A stretch of 64,000 nt of DNA. Origin: Streptomyces sp. WM4235. Its GTDB lineage: Bacteria > Actinomycetota > Actinomycetes > Streptomycetales > Streptomycetaceae. Positions within the stretch are counted from its first letter, which is position 1. Every line of letters starts with the position of its first letter. The stretch is taken from NCBI RefSeq assembly GCF_001279725.1, contig NZ_LGDE01000469.1, positions 1 to 64,000 on the forward strand, in the 5' to 3' direction. Below the pieces are notes generated by a model, which was not told where the DNA came from, made no database searches, and saw only the letters and a list, made by a program, of their open reading frames with translations. Below, piece by piece: positions 15,770-25,305 of this stretch. A program made the translations under genes and the position numbers.

Positions 15770-18354
15770 CCACCGAAGACGGCACCACCGCCACCGAAGA
15801 CGGCGCCACCACCACCGACCGGGGGCGCGTGCTCCCCGTCACCGATCTGTCCCTCGTCGTGCTCATCGGCGCCACCGGATCGGGCAAGTCCACCTTCGCC
15901 CGCAGGCACTTCAAGCCGACCGAGGTCATCTCCTCCGACTTCTGCCGCGGTCTGGTGGCCGACGACGAGAACGACCAGAGCGCGAGCAAGGACGCCTTCG
16001 ACGTCCTGCACCACATCGCCGGCAAGCGGCTCGCCGCGGGTCGCCTCACCGTGGTCGACGCGACGAGCGTGCAGCAGGAGTCCCGCCGGCAGCTGGTCCG
16101 GCTGGCCCGCGAGCACGACGTCCTGCCCATCGCCATCGTCCTCGACCTGCCCGAGGAGGTCTGCGCGGAACGCAACGCCACCCGCCCCGACCGGGCCGGG
16201 ATGCCGCGCCAGGTCATCCAGCGGCACCGGCGCGAACTGCGCCGCTCGCTGCGCGGACTGGAGCGCGAGGGGTTCCGCAAGGTCCACGTCCTGCGCAGCG
16301 TCGAGGAGGTCGAGACGGCCGAGGTGGTGTTGGAGAAGCGCTACAACGACCTCACCCACCTCACCGGCCCCTTCGACATCATCGGCGACGTCCACGGGTG
16401 CGCGTCCGAGCTGGAGACCCTGCTCACCACACTCGGCTACGAGGACGGCGTCCACCCCGAGGGCCGCACCGCCGTCTTCGTCGGCGACCTCGTCGACCGG
16501 GGCCCGGACAGCCCCGGGGTCCTGCGCCGCGTCATGGGCATGGTCGGCTCGGGCAACGCCCTGTGCGTACCGGGGAACCACGAGAACAAGCTGGGCCGCC
16601 ACCTCAAGGGATCCGACGTCCGCCGGACCCACGGCCTGGCCGAGACCATCGAGCAGCTCGCCCGCGAGCCGGAGGAGTTCGTCCGGGAGGTCCGCACGTT
16701 CATCGCCGGTCTCGTCAGCCACTACGTGCTCGACGGCGGCCGGCTGGTGGTCTGCCACGCCGGGCTGCCGGAGAAGTACCACGGCCGCACCTCCGGCCGG
16801 GTCCGTTCGCACGCCCTGTACGGCGAGACCACCGGCGAGACCGACGAGTTCGGCCTGCCCGTGCGCTACCCGTGGGCGGAGGACTACCGGGGCAAGGCCG
16901 TCGTGGTCTACGGCCACACCCCGGTCCCGAGCACGGCCTGGATCAACAACACCATCTGTCTCGACACCGGCGCGGTCTTCGGCGGGAAGATGACCGCCCT
17001 GCGCTGGCCCGAGCGCGAACTCGTCGACGTACCGGCCGAGAAGGTCTGGTACGAGCCGGTCAAGCCGCTCGCCGCCGAGACCCCGGGCGGACACGACGGA
17101 CGACCGCTGGACCTGAACGACGTCATCGGCCGCCGGATCGTCGAGACCCGGCACCTGGGCAACGTCAACGTGCGCGAGGAGAACGCGGCGGCGGCCCTGG
17201 AGGTCATGAGCCGCTTCGCGGTGGACCCGCGGCTGCTCCCGTACCTGCCGCCCACGATGGCGCCCACGGCCACCTCGCGGCAGGAGGGCTACCTGGAACA
17301 CCCCGCCGAGGCCTTCGAGCAGTACCGGAAGGACGGCGTCGAGCGGGTGGTGTGCGAGGAGAAGCACATGGGCTCCCGCGCCACCGTCCTGGTGTGCCGG
17401 GACGCCGAGGCCGCCCGCGAGCGGTTCGGCGTGGACGGCCCCACGGGCTCCGTCCACACCCGCACCGGGCGCCCCTTCTTCCACGACCCCGAGGTCACCG
17501 AGGAGGTGCTCACCCGGATCCGCCGGGCGATCACCGACGCCGGGACGTGGGAGGAGCTCGACACGGACTGGCTGCTCCTCGACGGGGAACTGCTGCCCTG
17601 GTCGCTGAAGTCCACCGGCCTGCTGCGCAACCAGTACGCCGCCGTGGGCGCCGCCTCCCGCGCCGTGTTCCCCGACGCCCTCGCCGCCCTGGAGGCGGCC
17701 GGGGCCCGGGGCGTGGACACCGCCGCGTTGACCGCCCGCCAGCGCGAACGTGCCGGCGACGCGGCCCTGTTCACCGACGCGTACCGGCGCTACTGCTGGA
17801 GCACCGACGGGCTGGACGGCGTACGGTTCGCGCCGTTCCAGGTCCTGGCGGCCGCCGGGCGCTCGCTGGCCGCCGTGCCGCACGACGAGCAGCTGGCCCT
17901 CCTGGACCGGCTCGTCGCCGCCGACGAGGCCGCCGGCACCGGGCTGTTGCGCCGCACGGGCCGGATCGTGGTCGACACCGGCGACGAGGCCTCCGTGCGG
18001 GCGGGCACCGACTGGTGGCTGGACCTCACCGCCGCCGGCGGCGAGGGGATGGTCGTCAAACCGCTCGTGGCGTACGCCAGGGACGTCAAGGGGCGCCTGG
18101 TCCAGCCGGGGGTGAAGGTGCGCGGGCGCGAGTACCTGCGGATCATCTACGGTCCGGAGTACACGCGCCCGGACAACCTGGAGCGGCTGCGCGGGCGGTT
18201 CCTCGGCCACAAGCGTTCGCTCGCCCTGCGCGAGTACGCCCTGGGGTTGGAGGCGTTGGACCGGCTGGCGGCCGGGGAGCCGCTGTGGCGGGTGCACGAG
18301 GCGGTGTTCGCCGTCCTGGCGTTGGAGTCGGAGCCGGTCGACCCGCGGCTGTGA
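15766..18354 (+). CDS. pnkp: Polynucleotide kinase-phosphatase (RNA repair, Pnkp)
   Basis: An 862-residue trifunctional RNA end-healing and sealing enzyme. Kinase domain: P-loop GATGSGKST at residues 35-43. Phosphatase domain: metallophosphoesterase motifs GDVHG at 207-211, then GDLVDRGPDS and GNHE. Ligase/adenylyltransferase domain: nucleotidyl lysine Lys533 in CEEKHMGSR, with the C-terminal motif GEGMVVKP. The length matches Clostridium thermocellum-type Pnkp. ATGA overlap with hen1 fixes the start and matches the known Pnkp/Hen1 heterotetramer. Together they repair tRNAs cleaved by ribotoxins. A hairpin follows the stop. Confidence 0.95.
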   Translation: MTTEDGTTATEDGATTTDRGRVLPVTDLSLVVLIGATGSGKSTFARRHFKPTEVISSDFCRGLVADDENDQSASKDAFDVLHHIAGKRLAAGRLTVVDATSVQQESRRQLVRLAREHDVLPIAIVLDLPEEVCAERNATRPDRAGMPRQVIQRHRRELRRSLRGLEREGFRKVHVLRSVEEVETAEVVLEKRYNDLTHLTGPFDIIGDVHGCASELETLLTTLGYEDGVHPEGRTAVFVGDLVDRGPDSPGVLRRVMGMVGSGNALCVPGNHENKLGRHLKGSDVRRTHGLAETIEQLAREPEEFVREVRTFIAGLVSHYVLDGGRLVVCHAGLPEKYHGRTSGRVRSHALYGETTGETDEFGLPVRYPWAEDYRGKAVVVYGHTPVPSTAWINNTICLDTGAVFGGKMTALRWPERELVDVPAEKVWYEPVKPLAAETPGGHDGRPLDLNDVIGRRIVETRHLGNVNVREENAAAALEVMSRFAVDPRLLPYLPPTMAPTATSRQEGYLEHPAEAFEQYRKDGVERVVCEEKHMGSRATVLVCRDAEAARERFGVDGPTGSVHTRTGRPFFHDPEVTEEVLTRIRRAITDAGTWEELDTDWLLLDGELLPWSLKSTGLLRNQYAAVGAASRAVFPDALAALEAAGARGVDTAALTARQRERAGDAALFTDAYRRYCWSTDGLDGVRFAPFQVLAAAGRSLAAVPHDEQLALLDRLVAADEAAGTGLLRRTGRIVVDTGDEASVRAGTDWWLDLTAAGGEGMVVKPLVAYARDVKGRLVQPGVKVRGREYLRIIYGPEYTRPDNLERLRGRFLGHKRSLALREYALGLEALDRLAAGEPLWRVHEAVFAVLALESEPVDPRL

Positions 18355-18398
18355 CCCCGCGCGGGCCGGGCCGCCCGTACGGCGCGTAAAGCAAGGGC

Positions 18399-18430
18399 CC
18401 CCGTACGGCCTCGAATTAGGTCGTATGGGG
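18399..18430 (+). terminator. Hairpin after pnkp
   Basis: A 13-bp stem (18399-18411 with 18418-18430) with two G-U pairs when transcribed, and a six-base loop. Placed 45 bases after the pnkp stop. Confidence 0.55.
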
Positions 18431-18524
18431 GAACTTTCGCGGAGAACTCCGGGAAAACCACCGGCGGGATCGTTCATCCAGGGCAGCGGAACGTCCGCGA
18501 CCCCGAAAGGACGGAACCCCACCT

Positions 18525-19028
18525 ATGAAGATGACCGCGCGCGGAAGCATTGCGGCGCTCATGACCTGTATGGCGGCGGCCGGCGCGACCACCCCGGCCC
18601 TGGCCGACGCGGTACCCGTCGCCGTCCCGCTTGAGGCCGTCGAGACCACGCTGGGCGTGGACACCCCGCGTGTGGCCACCGGCGTTCCGGTGCCGGTCGT
18701 CGGCGCCCCCGAGGCCCCGCGCCACCACACGGGAGACCTGCTTCCGACCCCACTGCTCCCGGTGGTCCCGATCGGCACCGACCTCGGTCACACCCTCGTG
18801 ACCTCCCCGGTGCCGAACCTGGCGGGCAGCCCCGAGACGGACGGCGAGGGTTCGGTGGAGGCCCCCTCGACGACCCTGCACGCCAAGAGCCCCGGCGCGG
18901 TGATCGGCGCCCCGCTGAGCATGCCGGACGGGAGCAACTACGGGCTCCCGCGCCTCACCACCCCGAAGCTGGGTCTGACCGCCCCCGAGCTCACCGGTGC
19001 CCCGGCGGCGCTTCTCGGCCTGCGCTGA
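18525..19028 (+). CDS. Small secreted hypothetical protein
   Basis: A 167-residue protein with a clear Sec signal peptide ([20 protein letters not shown], cleavage near ALADA). The mature part is Pro/Thr/Val-rich with no recognised domain, no cysteines and no membrane segment; it contains repeated PVV/PVP/PLLP short motifs. AAAGGA sits upstream of the ATG at 18525. Possibly a cell-wall-associated or developmental surface protein, but nothing in the sequence proves this. Confidence 0.7.
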   Translation: MKMTARGSIAALMTCMAAAGATTPALADAVPVAVPLEAVETTLGVDTPRVATGVPVPVVGAPEAPRHHTGDLLPTPLLPVVPIGTDLGHTLVTSPVPNLAGSPETDGEGSVEAPSTTLHAKSPGAVIGAPLSMPDGSNYGLPRLTTPKLGLTAPELTGAPAALLGLR

Positions 19029-19104
19029 GGGCTTCTCGGCCTGCGCCGAGGCCGTTGAGCCGACGCCAGGTCAAAAAGCCGCCCGGTCTGGGAATGTGTA
19101 CGGC

Positions 19105-20331
19105 ATGGGATTCCATGTCGACTCCGAGACCGGGCGGCTTCGCCGCGTCATCCTCCACCGGCCCGACCTGGAGCTGAAGAGGCTCACACCAAGCAACAAG
19201 GACGCCCTGCTCTTCGACGATGTCCTGTGGGTGCGGCGCGCCCGCCAGGAACACGACGGCTTCGCGGACGTGTTGCGCGACCGGGGCGTCGCGGTGCACC
19301 TCTTCGGTGATCTGCTCCGGGAGGCCCTCGACATCCCGGAGGCGAGACACCTCGTCCTCGACCGGGTCTTCGACGAGAAGGAGTACGGGCCGCTGGCCAC
19401 CGACCACCTGCGGTCGGTCTTCGACGGGCTGTCCGCGCACGCGCTCGCGGAGGCGCTGGTCGGCGGGATGACCAAGCGGGAGTTCCTGGACGCGCACGCC
19501 GAGCCGGTGTCGGTCCGGTTCCACGCGATGGAGTTGGACGACTTCCTGTTGGGGCCGCTGCCCAACCACCTGTTCACCCGCGACACCTCCGCCTGGATCT
19601 ACGACGGGGTGTCCATCAACGCCATGCGCTGGCCGGCCCGGCAGCGCGAGACCGTCCACTTCGAGGCGATCTACAAACACCACCCCCTCTTCACCTCCTC
19701 CGGCGCCTTCCACTACTGGTCGCAGGGGCAGGCCGACTACCCGTCGACGATCGAGGGCGGCGACGTCCTGGTCATCGGCAACGGCGCCGTGCTGATCGGG
19801 ATGAGCGAGCGCACCACCCCGCAGGCCGTGGAGATGCTGGCCCGCGGACTGTTCGCCGCCGGGTCGGCGACCACCATCGTGGCGCTGGACATGCCCAAGC
19901 GGCGGGCCTTCATGCACCTGGACACGGTGATGACGATGGTGGCCGCAGATACGTTCACTCAGTACGCGGGACTGGGCATGCTGCGCTCCTACACGATCGA
20001 GCCGGGAGCCGAGGCGAGCGAACTCAAGGTGACCGACCACCCGCCGGAGCACATGCACCGGGCCATCGCCGCCGCGCTCGGACTGGACTCGATCAAGGTG
20101 CTGACCGCCACCCAGGACGTGCACTCGGCGGAGCGGGAACAGTGGGACGACGGCTGCAACGTGCTGGCGGTGGAGCCGGGGGTGGTGATCGCGTACGAGC
20201 GCAACGTCACCACCAACACCCATCTGCGGCGGGAGGGCATCGAGGTGATCGAGATCCCGGGCAGTGAACTCGGGCGGGGGCGGGGTGGGCCGCGCTGCAT
20301 GAGCTGCCCGGTGGAGCGGGACCCGGTCTGA
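19105..20331 (+). CDS. arcA: Arginine deiminase
   Basis: A 408-residue guanidino-group hydrolase converting arginine to citrulline and ammonia. Visible: [20 protein letters not shown] opening, the [20 protein letters not shown] block with the substrate-binding Asp, [21 protein letters not shown], the catalytic His region HLDTVMTMV, and the C-terminal nucleophile Cys in [14 protein letters not shown]. Full length. In-frame upstream starts exist, but 19105 gives the conserved N-terminus. The ornithine carbamoyltransferase gene follows by 114 bases, so the two form an arginine catabolic pair. No carbamate kinase or antiporter gene is adjacent. Confidence 0.95.
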   Translation: MGFHVDSETGRLRRVILHRPDLELKRLTPSNKDALLFDDVLWVRRARQEHDGFADVLRDRGVAVHLFGDLLREALDIPEARHLVLDRVFDEKEYGPLATDHLRSVFDGLSAHALAEALVGGMTKREFLDAHAEPVSVRFHAMELDDFLLGPLPNHLFTRDTSAWIYDGVSINAMRWPARQRETVHFEAIYKHHPLFTSSGAFHYWSQGQADYPSTIEGGDVLVIGNGAVLIGMSERTTPQAVEMLARGLFAAGSATTIVALDMPKRRAFMHLDTVMTMVAADTFTQYAGLGMLRSYTIEPGAEASELKVTDHPPEHMHRAIAAALGLDSIKVLTATQDVHSAEREQWDDGCNVLAVEPGVVIAYERNVTTNTHLRREGIEVIEIPGSELGRGRGGPRCMSCPVERDPV

Positions 20332-20379
20332 CGTCGGCCGGAGGGTGGCGGGGGCGGTGACCTGCCCGAGGGTGGTCTG

Positions 20380-20403
20380 TATATCAATGCGGAGCATCGT
20401 ATA
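20380..20403. promoter_or_regulatory. AT-rich imperfect inverted repeat upstream of the OTC gene
   Basis: TATATCAATGC (20380-20390) and GCATCGTATA (20394-20403) form an imperfect palindrome in an otherwise GC-rich gap between arcA and the carbamoyltransferase gene. The AT-rich arms are the size expected of an ArgR-type or Crp/Fnr-type operator, and they overlap a plausible promoter. Confidence 0.5.
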
Positions 20404-20445
20404 GACTTCCAGCATCCCCTGTCAGTGTCACCCTGGAGTGTCCCC

Positions 20446-21468
20446 ATGGCCACCGATCTCGTCGGCCGCAGTTTCCTCAAGGAGCTCGACTTCACCGCCG
20501 CCGAGTTCCGCGGCCTGATCGAACTCGCCGCCGCCCTCAAGGCCGCCAAGCGGGCCGGGACCGAGCGGCGCCTGCTCCAGGGGCGCAACATCGCGCTGAT
20601 CTTCGAGAAGACCTCCACCCGCACCCGCTGTGCCTTCGAGGTCGCCGCCGCCGACCAGGGCGCCCACACCACCTACCTCGACCCCACCGGATCCCAGATG
20701 GGACACAAGGAGTCCGTCAAGGACACCGCCCGGGTGCTCGGCCGGATGTTCGACGGCATCGAGTACCGGGGCGACAGCCAGGAGATCGTCGAGGAACTCG
20801 CCGCGTACTCCGGGGTGCCCGTCTTCAACGGCCTCACCGACGACTGGCACCCCACCCAGATGCTGGCCGACGTGCTCACCATGACCGAGCACTGCGCCAA
20901 GCCGCCGGAGCGGATCACCTTCGCCTACCTCGGCGACGCCCGCTTCAACATGGGCAACTCCTACCTGGTGACCGGCGCGCTGCTGGGCATGGACGTGCGG
21001 ATCGTCGCGCCCCGCGCCTACTGGCCCGCCGAGTCGGTGGTGGCCGCGGCCCGCGACCTCGCGGCGCGCAGCGGTGCGCGGATCACCCTCACCGAGGAGA
21101 TCGCCGAGGGCGTGGCGCAGGCCGACTTCGTCGTGACCGACGTCTGGGTGTCCATGGGCGAACCCAAGGAGGTCTGGGACGAGCGGATCGCGGCCCTGTC
21201 CCCGTACGCCGTGACCATGGACGTGCTCCGGGCCACCGGGAACCCGGACGTGCGGTTCCTGCACTGCCTGCCGGCCTTCCACGACCTCGGGACGGCGGTG
21301 GCGCGGGAGATCCACGAGCGGCACGGGCTGGAGTCCCTGGAGGTGACGGACGAGGTGTTCGAGTCCGAGCACTCGCTGGTCTTCGACGAGGCCGAGAACC
21401 GCCTGCACACCATCAAGGCCGTGCTGGTCGCGACGCTGGCCGAGCCCGGAGCGGATCTCCCCGCATAG
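20446..21468 (+). CDS. arcB: Ornithine carbamoyltransferase
   Basis: A 340-residue enzyme interconverting ornithine plus carbamoyl phosphate and citrulline. Visible: carbamoyl-phosphate loop FEKTSTRTR, the [12 protein letters not shown] motif, LTDDWHPTQ and the ornithine-binding HCLPAFHD. Located after arcA, so it is probably the catabolic enzyme, although the anabolic name argF cannot be excluded by sequence. Start ATG 20446 is preceded by TGGAG. Upstream AT-rich inverted repeat may be an operator. Confidence 0.93.
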   Translation: MATDLVGRSFLKELDFTAAEFRGLIELAAALKAAKRAGTERRLLQGRNIALIFEKTSTRTRCAFEVAAADQGAHTTYLDPTGSQMGHKESVKDTARVLGRMFDGIEYRGDSQEIVEELAAYSGVPVFNGLTDDWHPTQMLADVLTMTEHCAKPPERITFAYLGDARFNMGNSYLVTGALLGMDVRIVAPRAYWPAESVVAAARDLAARSGARITLTEEIAEGVAQADFVVTDVWVSMGEPKEVWDERIAALSPYAVTMDVLRATGNPDVRFLHCLPAFHDLGTAVAREIHERHGLESLEVTDEVFESEHSLVFDEAENRLHTIKAVLVATLAEPGADLPA

Positions 21469-21472
21469 TCAT

Positions 21473-21522
21473 GCGGGTCGCGGGTCGCGGGTCGCGGGTC
21501 GCGGGGTCGCCGGGTCGCCGGG
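21473..21522. repeat. Heptamer tandem repeat GCGGGTC
   Basis: Four exact copies of GCGGGTC followed by one-base-longer variants, starting five bases after the carbamoyltransferase stop. Sits between convergent genes. Confidence 0.75.
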
Positions 21523-21567
21523 CGCGCGGCTCCGGTCGTGTGCCTCCCGGGTGGCCGCGCCGCCTCG

Positions 21568-22005
21568 TCACGCGTGCCGACGTGCGGGCAGCGTGAACCA
21601 CACCGCCTTGCCGTGCTCGGTGGGCCGGTGGCCGCAGGCGGAACTCAGCGTGCGGATCAACAGCAGGCCCCGGCCGTGCTCCTGCCAGGGGTCGGGGTGC
21701 GCGTCGTCCCGGCGCGTCGCGAGATCGCCGGGCGGCCGGGGGTCGCCGTCGTGCACCTCGACCTGGCAACCGTTCGCCAGCAGTTCCACGACCAGTTCGA
21801 TCGGGGCCCGGCCCGCGGTGTGCTCGACGGCGTTGGCGACCAGCTCGGCGGTCAGCAGTTCCGCGGTGTCGCTGTCCGCGGACGGTTCGATGTCGGCGAG
21901 GGCGGTACGGACCAGGGCGCGCGCGATGGGTACGGCGGCGGTCGTGTGCGGCAGGGCGATCCGCCAGGCGGATGGGTCGGGCAAGGCGGGGCTGTCCTTA
22001 TCCAT
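21568..22005 (-). CDS. ATP-binding anti-sigma-factor-like protein (HATPase_c_2 domain)
   Basis: About 145 residues of the GHKL ATPase fold as in SpoIIAB/RsbW-like serine kinases. N-box ELLTAELVANAVEHT and G-box EHGRGLLLIRTLS are clear. Streptomyces encode dozens of such proteins, often acting with anti-anti-sigma partners, none of which lies next to it here. The ATG at 22005 gives the usual start position, but its ribosome binding site is weak, and the frame stays open further upstream. Confidence 0.8.
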   Translation of the reverse strand: MDKDSPALPDPSAWRIALPHTTAAVPIARALVRTALADIEPSADSDTAELLTAELVANAVEHTAGRAPIELVVELLANGCQVEVHDGDPRPPGDLATRRDDAHPDPWQEHGRGLLLIRTLSSACGHRPTEHGKAVWFTLPARRHA

Positions 22006-22204
22006 GGGGAGGCGGGCAGGGGTCGGGTAACTCCCGGTTTCAACGATACGAACCCGAAGTGTGGCCCCGTAGGGCACCCCGTCCGAAACGTGCGGGGCCG
22101 GCGCCACGGGTGGCGGGGACCTTCGGCGCGGGGCGTGGACACGCCCTCCGGTAGGTGTCGCGTTTCTGTGACGGGAGTCACGAGGCGGTGATACCGTCGG
22201 TTGG

Positions 22205-23032
22205 GTGAGCCCCTTCCTCGGTTCCACCTCAGCGACCGAACGGTGGCGCCACCTCCGGGTGACCCGGCAGGACGGCGTGGCCACCGTCACCCTCGACCGA
22301 CCGGACAAGCTGAACGCGCTCACCTTCGGCGCCTACGCCGACCTGCGCGATCTGCTCGCCGAACTGTCCCGTGAGCGCTCCGTGCGCGCCCTCGTGCTGG
22401 GCGGCGAGGGGCGCGGCTTCTGCTCCGGCGGAGACGTGGACGAGATCATCGGCGCCACCCTCGCCATGGACACCGCCCAGCTCCTCGACTTCAACCGGAT
22501 GACCGGCCAGGTCGTCCGGGCCCTGCGCGAATGCCCGTTCCCGGTGATCGCCGCCGTCCACGGGGTGGCCGCCGGGGCCGGCGCCGTCCTCGCGCTCGCC
22601 TCCGACTTCCGCATCGCCGACCCCACCGCCCGCTTCGCCTTCCTCTTCACCCGCGTCGGCCTCTCCGGCGGCGACATGGGCGCCGCCTACCTGCTGCCCC
22701 GGGTCGTCGGCCTCGGCCACGCCACCCGGCTGCTGATGCTCGGAGAACCCGTACGGGCCCCCGAGGCCGAGCGGATCGGCCTGCTCAGCGAGCTGACCGA
22801 GGAGGGCAAGGCCCACACCCGGGCCGCCGAACTCGCCGCCCACCTGGCCGCCGGCCCGGCCCTCGCCTACGCCCAGACCAAGGCGCTGCTGACCGCCGAA
22901 CTCGACATGCCGCTGGCCGCCTCCGTCGAGTTGGACGCCAACACCCAGGCACTGCTGATGAACGGCGACGACTACGCGGAGTTCCACGCCGCCTTCACCG
23001 GCAAGCGCCCGCCGCAGTGGAAGGGCAGGTAA
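22205..23032 (+). CDS. Enoyl-CoA hydratase/isomerase family protein
   Basis: A 275-residue crotonase-fold enzyme. Visible: TLDRPDKLNALTFGAY, oxyanion-hole segment GRGFCSGGDVDEI, and HGVAAGAGAVLALASDFRIAD. The second catalytic-Glu region reads FTRVGLSGGDMGAAYLLPRVVG, a pattern seen in branches acting on aromatic or ring-opened CoA esters. It lies five bases before the bifunctional monooxygenase/reductase gene, so it belongs to the same aromatic CoA degradation operon and probably acts after ring reduction or opening. GTG start at 22205 has a weak ribosome binding site. Confidence 0.86.
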   Translation: MSPFLGSTSATERWRHLRVTRQDGVATVTLDRPDKLNALTFGAYADLRDLLAELSRERSVRALVLGGEGRGFCSGGDVDEIIGATLAMDTAQLLDFNRMTGQVVRALRECPFPVIAAVHGVAAGAGAVLALASDFRIADPTARFAFLFTRVGLSGGDMGAAYLLPRVVGLGHATRLLMLGEPVRAPEAERIGLLSELTEEGKAHTRAAELAAHLAAGPALAYAQTKALLTAELDMPLAASVELDANTQALLMNGDDYAEFHAAFTGKRPPQWKGR

Positions 23033-23037
23033 CCCCC

Positions 23038-25296
23038 ATGGCCGTCGAGAAGACCCTGCGGGTCGCCGTCGTGGGCGGCGGGCCGGGCGGACTGTACGCG
23101 GCGGCGCTGCTGGCCCGACAGGGTCACGCCGTGGACCTCTGGGAGCGCAACGCCCCGGACGACACCTTCGGCTTCGGGGTGGTGCTCTCCGACGAGACCC
23201 TGGGCGGCATCGAACGGGCCGACGCGGTCGTCCACGCCGCCCTCGGCGCGGAGTTCGTCCGCTGGGACGACGTGGACGTCGTCCACCGCGGGCGCCTGTT
23301 GACCTCGGGCGGCCACGGCTTCGCCGCCCTCGGCCGGCGCCGACTGCTGGAGATCCTGCACGAGCGCTGCGCCGGCCTCGGGGTCCGACTCCGCTTCCGG
23401 GCCGAGGCACCGGACGCCCGGGAACTCGCGACCTCCCACGACCTGGTGGTCGCGGCCGACGGGGTGCACAGCGCCACCCGGGAGAGCGGCGCCGCGCACT
23501 ACGGTCCGAGCGTCACGCCCGGCCGCTGCCGGTACGTCTGGCTGGCCGCCGACTTCGCCTTCGAGTCCTTCCGCTTCGAGATCGCGGAGACCGAACACGG
23601 GGTCATGCAACTGCACGCCTACCCCTACGCGGCCGACGCCTCCACCGTGATCGTCGAGATGCGCGAGGAGGTGTGGCGGGCGGCGGGCCTCGACCTCTGC
23701 GACGAGGACGAGTCGGCGGCCCGCTGCGCCAAGATCTTCAGCGAGGCCCTGCGCGGCCGACCCCTGCGCGGGAACCGCTCGACCTGGACCCGCTTCCACA
23801 CCGTCGTCAACGCGCGCTGGTCGCAGGGCAACGTGGCCCTCCTCGGCGACGCGGCGCACACCGCGCACTTCTCCATCGGATCCGGTACCAAACTCGCCGT
23901 CGAGGACGCGCTCGCCCTCGCCGAGGCCGTGGCGGCCGAACCGGACGTACCGGCCGCGCTGGCGGCGTACGAGGCGGCCCGGCGGCCCGCGGTCGCCAGC
24001 ACCCAACGGGCCGCGGCCGCCAGCATGCGGTGGTTCGAGGAGATCGCCGGGTACGTCGACCAGCCCGCCCGGCAGTTCGCCTTCAACCTGCTCACCCGCA
24101 GCCGGCGGGTGACCCACGACAACCTGCGGCTGCGCGACGCGCGGTTCACCGGCGCCGTGGAACGGGACTTCGGCTGCCCGGACGCGCACACCCCGCCGAT
24201 GTTCACCCCGTTCACCCTGCGCGGACTCACCCTGCGCAACCGGGTCGTGGTCTCGCCGATGGACATGTACTCGGCGCCCGACGGGACCGGCGTGCCCGGC
24301 GACTTCCACCTGGTGCACCTCGGCTCCCGCGCCCTGGGCGGCGCCGGGCTGGTCATGACCGAGATGGTGTGCGTGAACGCCGAGGGCCGCATCACCCCCG
24401 GCTGCACCGGCCTGTACACCGCCGAACAGGCGGCCGGCTGGCGGCGGATCACGGACTTCGTGCACACCTCCGCGCCCGGCGTCGCCCTCGGCGTCCAACT
24501 CGGCCACTCCGGCCGCAAGGGATCGACGCGCCTGATGTGGGAGGGCATGGACGACCCCCTCCCCGCGGGCAACTGGCCCCTGGTCGCGGCCTCCGCCCTG
24601 CCCTACCGGCCGGGGATCTCCGCGGTACCCCGCGCCCTGGAGGCCGCGGACCTGCCGGCCATCCGCTCCGACTTCGCCGCCGCCGCCGTCCGGGCCGCCG
24701 ACTGCGGCTTCGACCTGCTGGAACTGCACTGCGCGCACGGCTACCTGCTCTCCGGGTTCCTCTCCCCGCTCACCAATCGCCGCACCGACGCCTACGGCGG
24801 GTCGCCGGAGAACCGGCTCCGCTTCCCGCTGGAGGTCTTCGACGCGGTCCGCGCGGTCTGGCCCGAGGACCGCCCCATGACGGTCCGGCTCTCGGCCACC
24901 GACTGGGCCCCCGGAGGCACCACCCCCGAGGACGCCGAACGGATCGCCGCCGCCTTCGTCGCCCGCGGGGCGGACGCCATCGACGTCTCGACCGGCCAGG
25001 TCGTGGCGGACGAGGCGCCGGAGTACGGGCGCTCCTACCAGACCCCCTACGCCGACCGGATCCGCAACGCCCTCGGCGTCCCCGTCATCGCCGTCGGTGC
25101 GATCTCCTCCTGGGACGACGTCAACTCGCTGCTCCTCGCGGGCCGCGCCGACCTCTGCGCCGTCGGCCGCCCCCACCTGTACGACCCGCACTGGACCCTG
25201 CACGCGGCCGCCGACCAGGCGTACCAAGGTCCGGCCGCGCCCTGGCCGGCCCCCTACCGCGCCGGCAGCCGCACACCCCCGACGGGCCGGGGCTGA
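23038..25296 (+). CDS. Bifunctional FAD monooxygenase / old-yellow-enzyme reductase (2-aminobenzoyl-CoA monooxygenase/reductase-like)
   Basis: A 752-residue fusion. Residues 1 to about 385 are a group A flavin hydroxylase: GGGPGGLYAAALLARQGH dinucleotide fold, a DLVVAADGVHSATRE block, and GDAAHTAHFSIGSGTKLA. From about residue 388 (MFTPFTLRGLTLRNRVVVSP) to the end it is an NADH:flavin oxidoreductase with HCAHGYLLSGFLSPLTNRR. This layout matches 2-aminobenzoyl-CoA monooxygenase/reductase and the related salicylyl-CoA 5-hydroxylase/oxidoreductase proteins. It would hydroxylate and then reduce the ring of an aromatic CoA thioester. Neighbours (CoA ligase, acyl-CoA dehydrogenase, enoyl-CoA hydratase, RidA, PaaX) support this. 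Confidence 0.88.
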   Translation: MAVEKTLRVAVVGGGPGGLYAAALLARQGHAVDLWERNAPDDTFGFGVVLSDETLGGIERADAVVHAALGAEFVRWDDVDVVHRGRLLTSGGHGFAALGRRRLLEILHERCAGLGVRLRFRAEAPDARELATSHDLVVAADGVHSATRESGAAHYGPSVTPGRCRYVWLAADFAFESFRFEIAETEHGVMQLHAYPYAADASTVIVEMREEVWRAAGLDLCDEDESAARCAKIFSEALRGRPLRGNRSTWTRFHTVVNARWSQGNVALLGDAAHTAHFSIGSGTKLAVEDALALAEAVAAEPDVPAALAAYEAARRPAVASTQRAAAASMRWFEEIAGYVDQPARQFAFNLLTRSRRVTHDNLRLRDARFTGAVERDFGCPDAHTPPMFTPFTLRGLTLRNRVVVSPMDMYSAPDGTGVPGDFHLVHLGSRALGGAGLVMTEMVCVNAEGRITPGCTGLYTAEQAAGWRRITDFVHTSAPGVALGVQLGHSGRKGSTRLMWEGMDDPLPAGNWPLVAASALPYRPGISAVPRALEAADLPAIRSDFAAAAVRAADCGFDLLELHCAHGYLLSGFLSPLTNRRTDAYGGSPENRLRFPLEVFDAVRAVWPEDRPMTVRLSATDWAPGGTTPEDAERIAAAFVARGADAIDVSTGQVVADEAPEYGRSYQTPYADRIRNALGVPVIAVGAISSWDDVNSLLLAGRADLCAVGRPHLYDPHWTLHAAADQAYQGPAAPWPAPYRAGSRTPPTGRG

Positions 25297-25305
25297 CCGG
25301 GGCGC

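Noticed and set aside
18997..19104. Longer N-terminus for arginine deiminase
   Set aside because: It overlaps the end of the secreted-protein gene and its repeated [11 protein letters not shown] residues come from a short duplication; the conserved start is at 19105.
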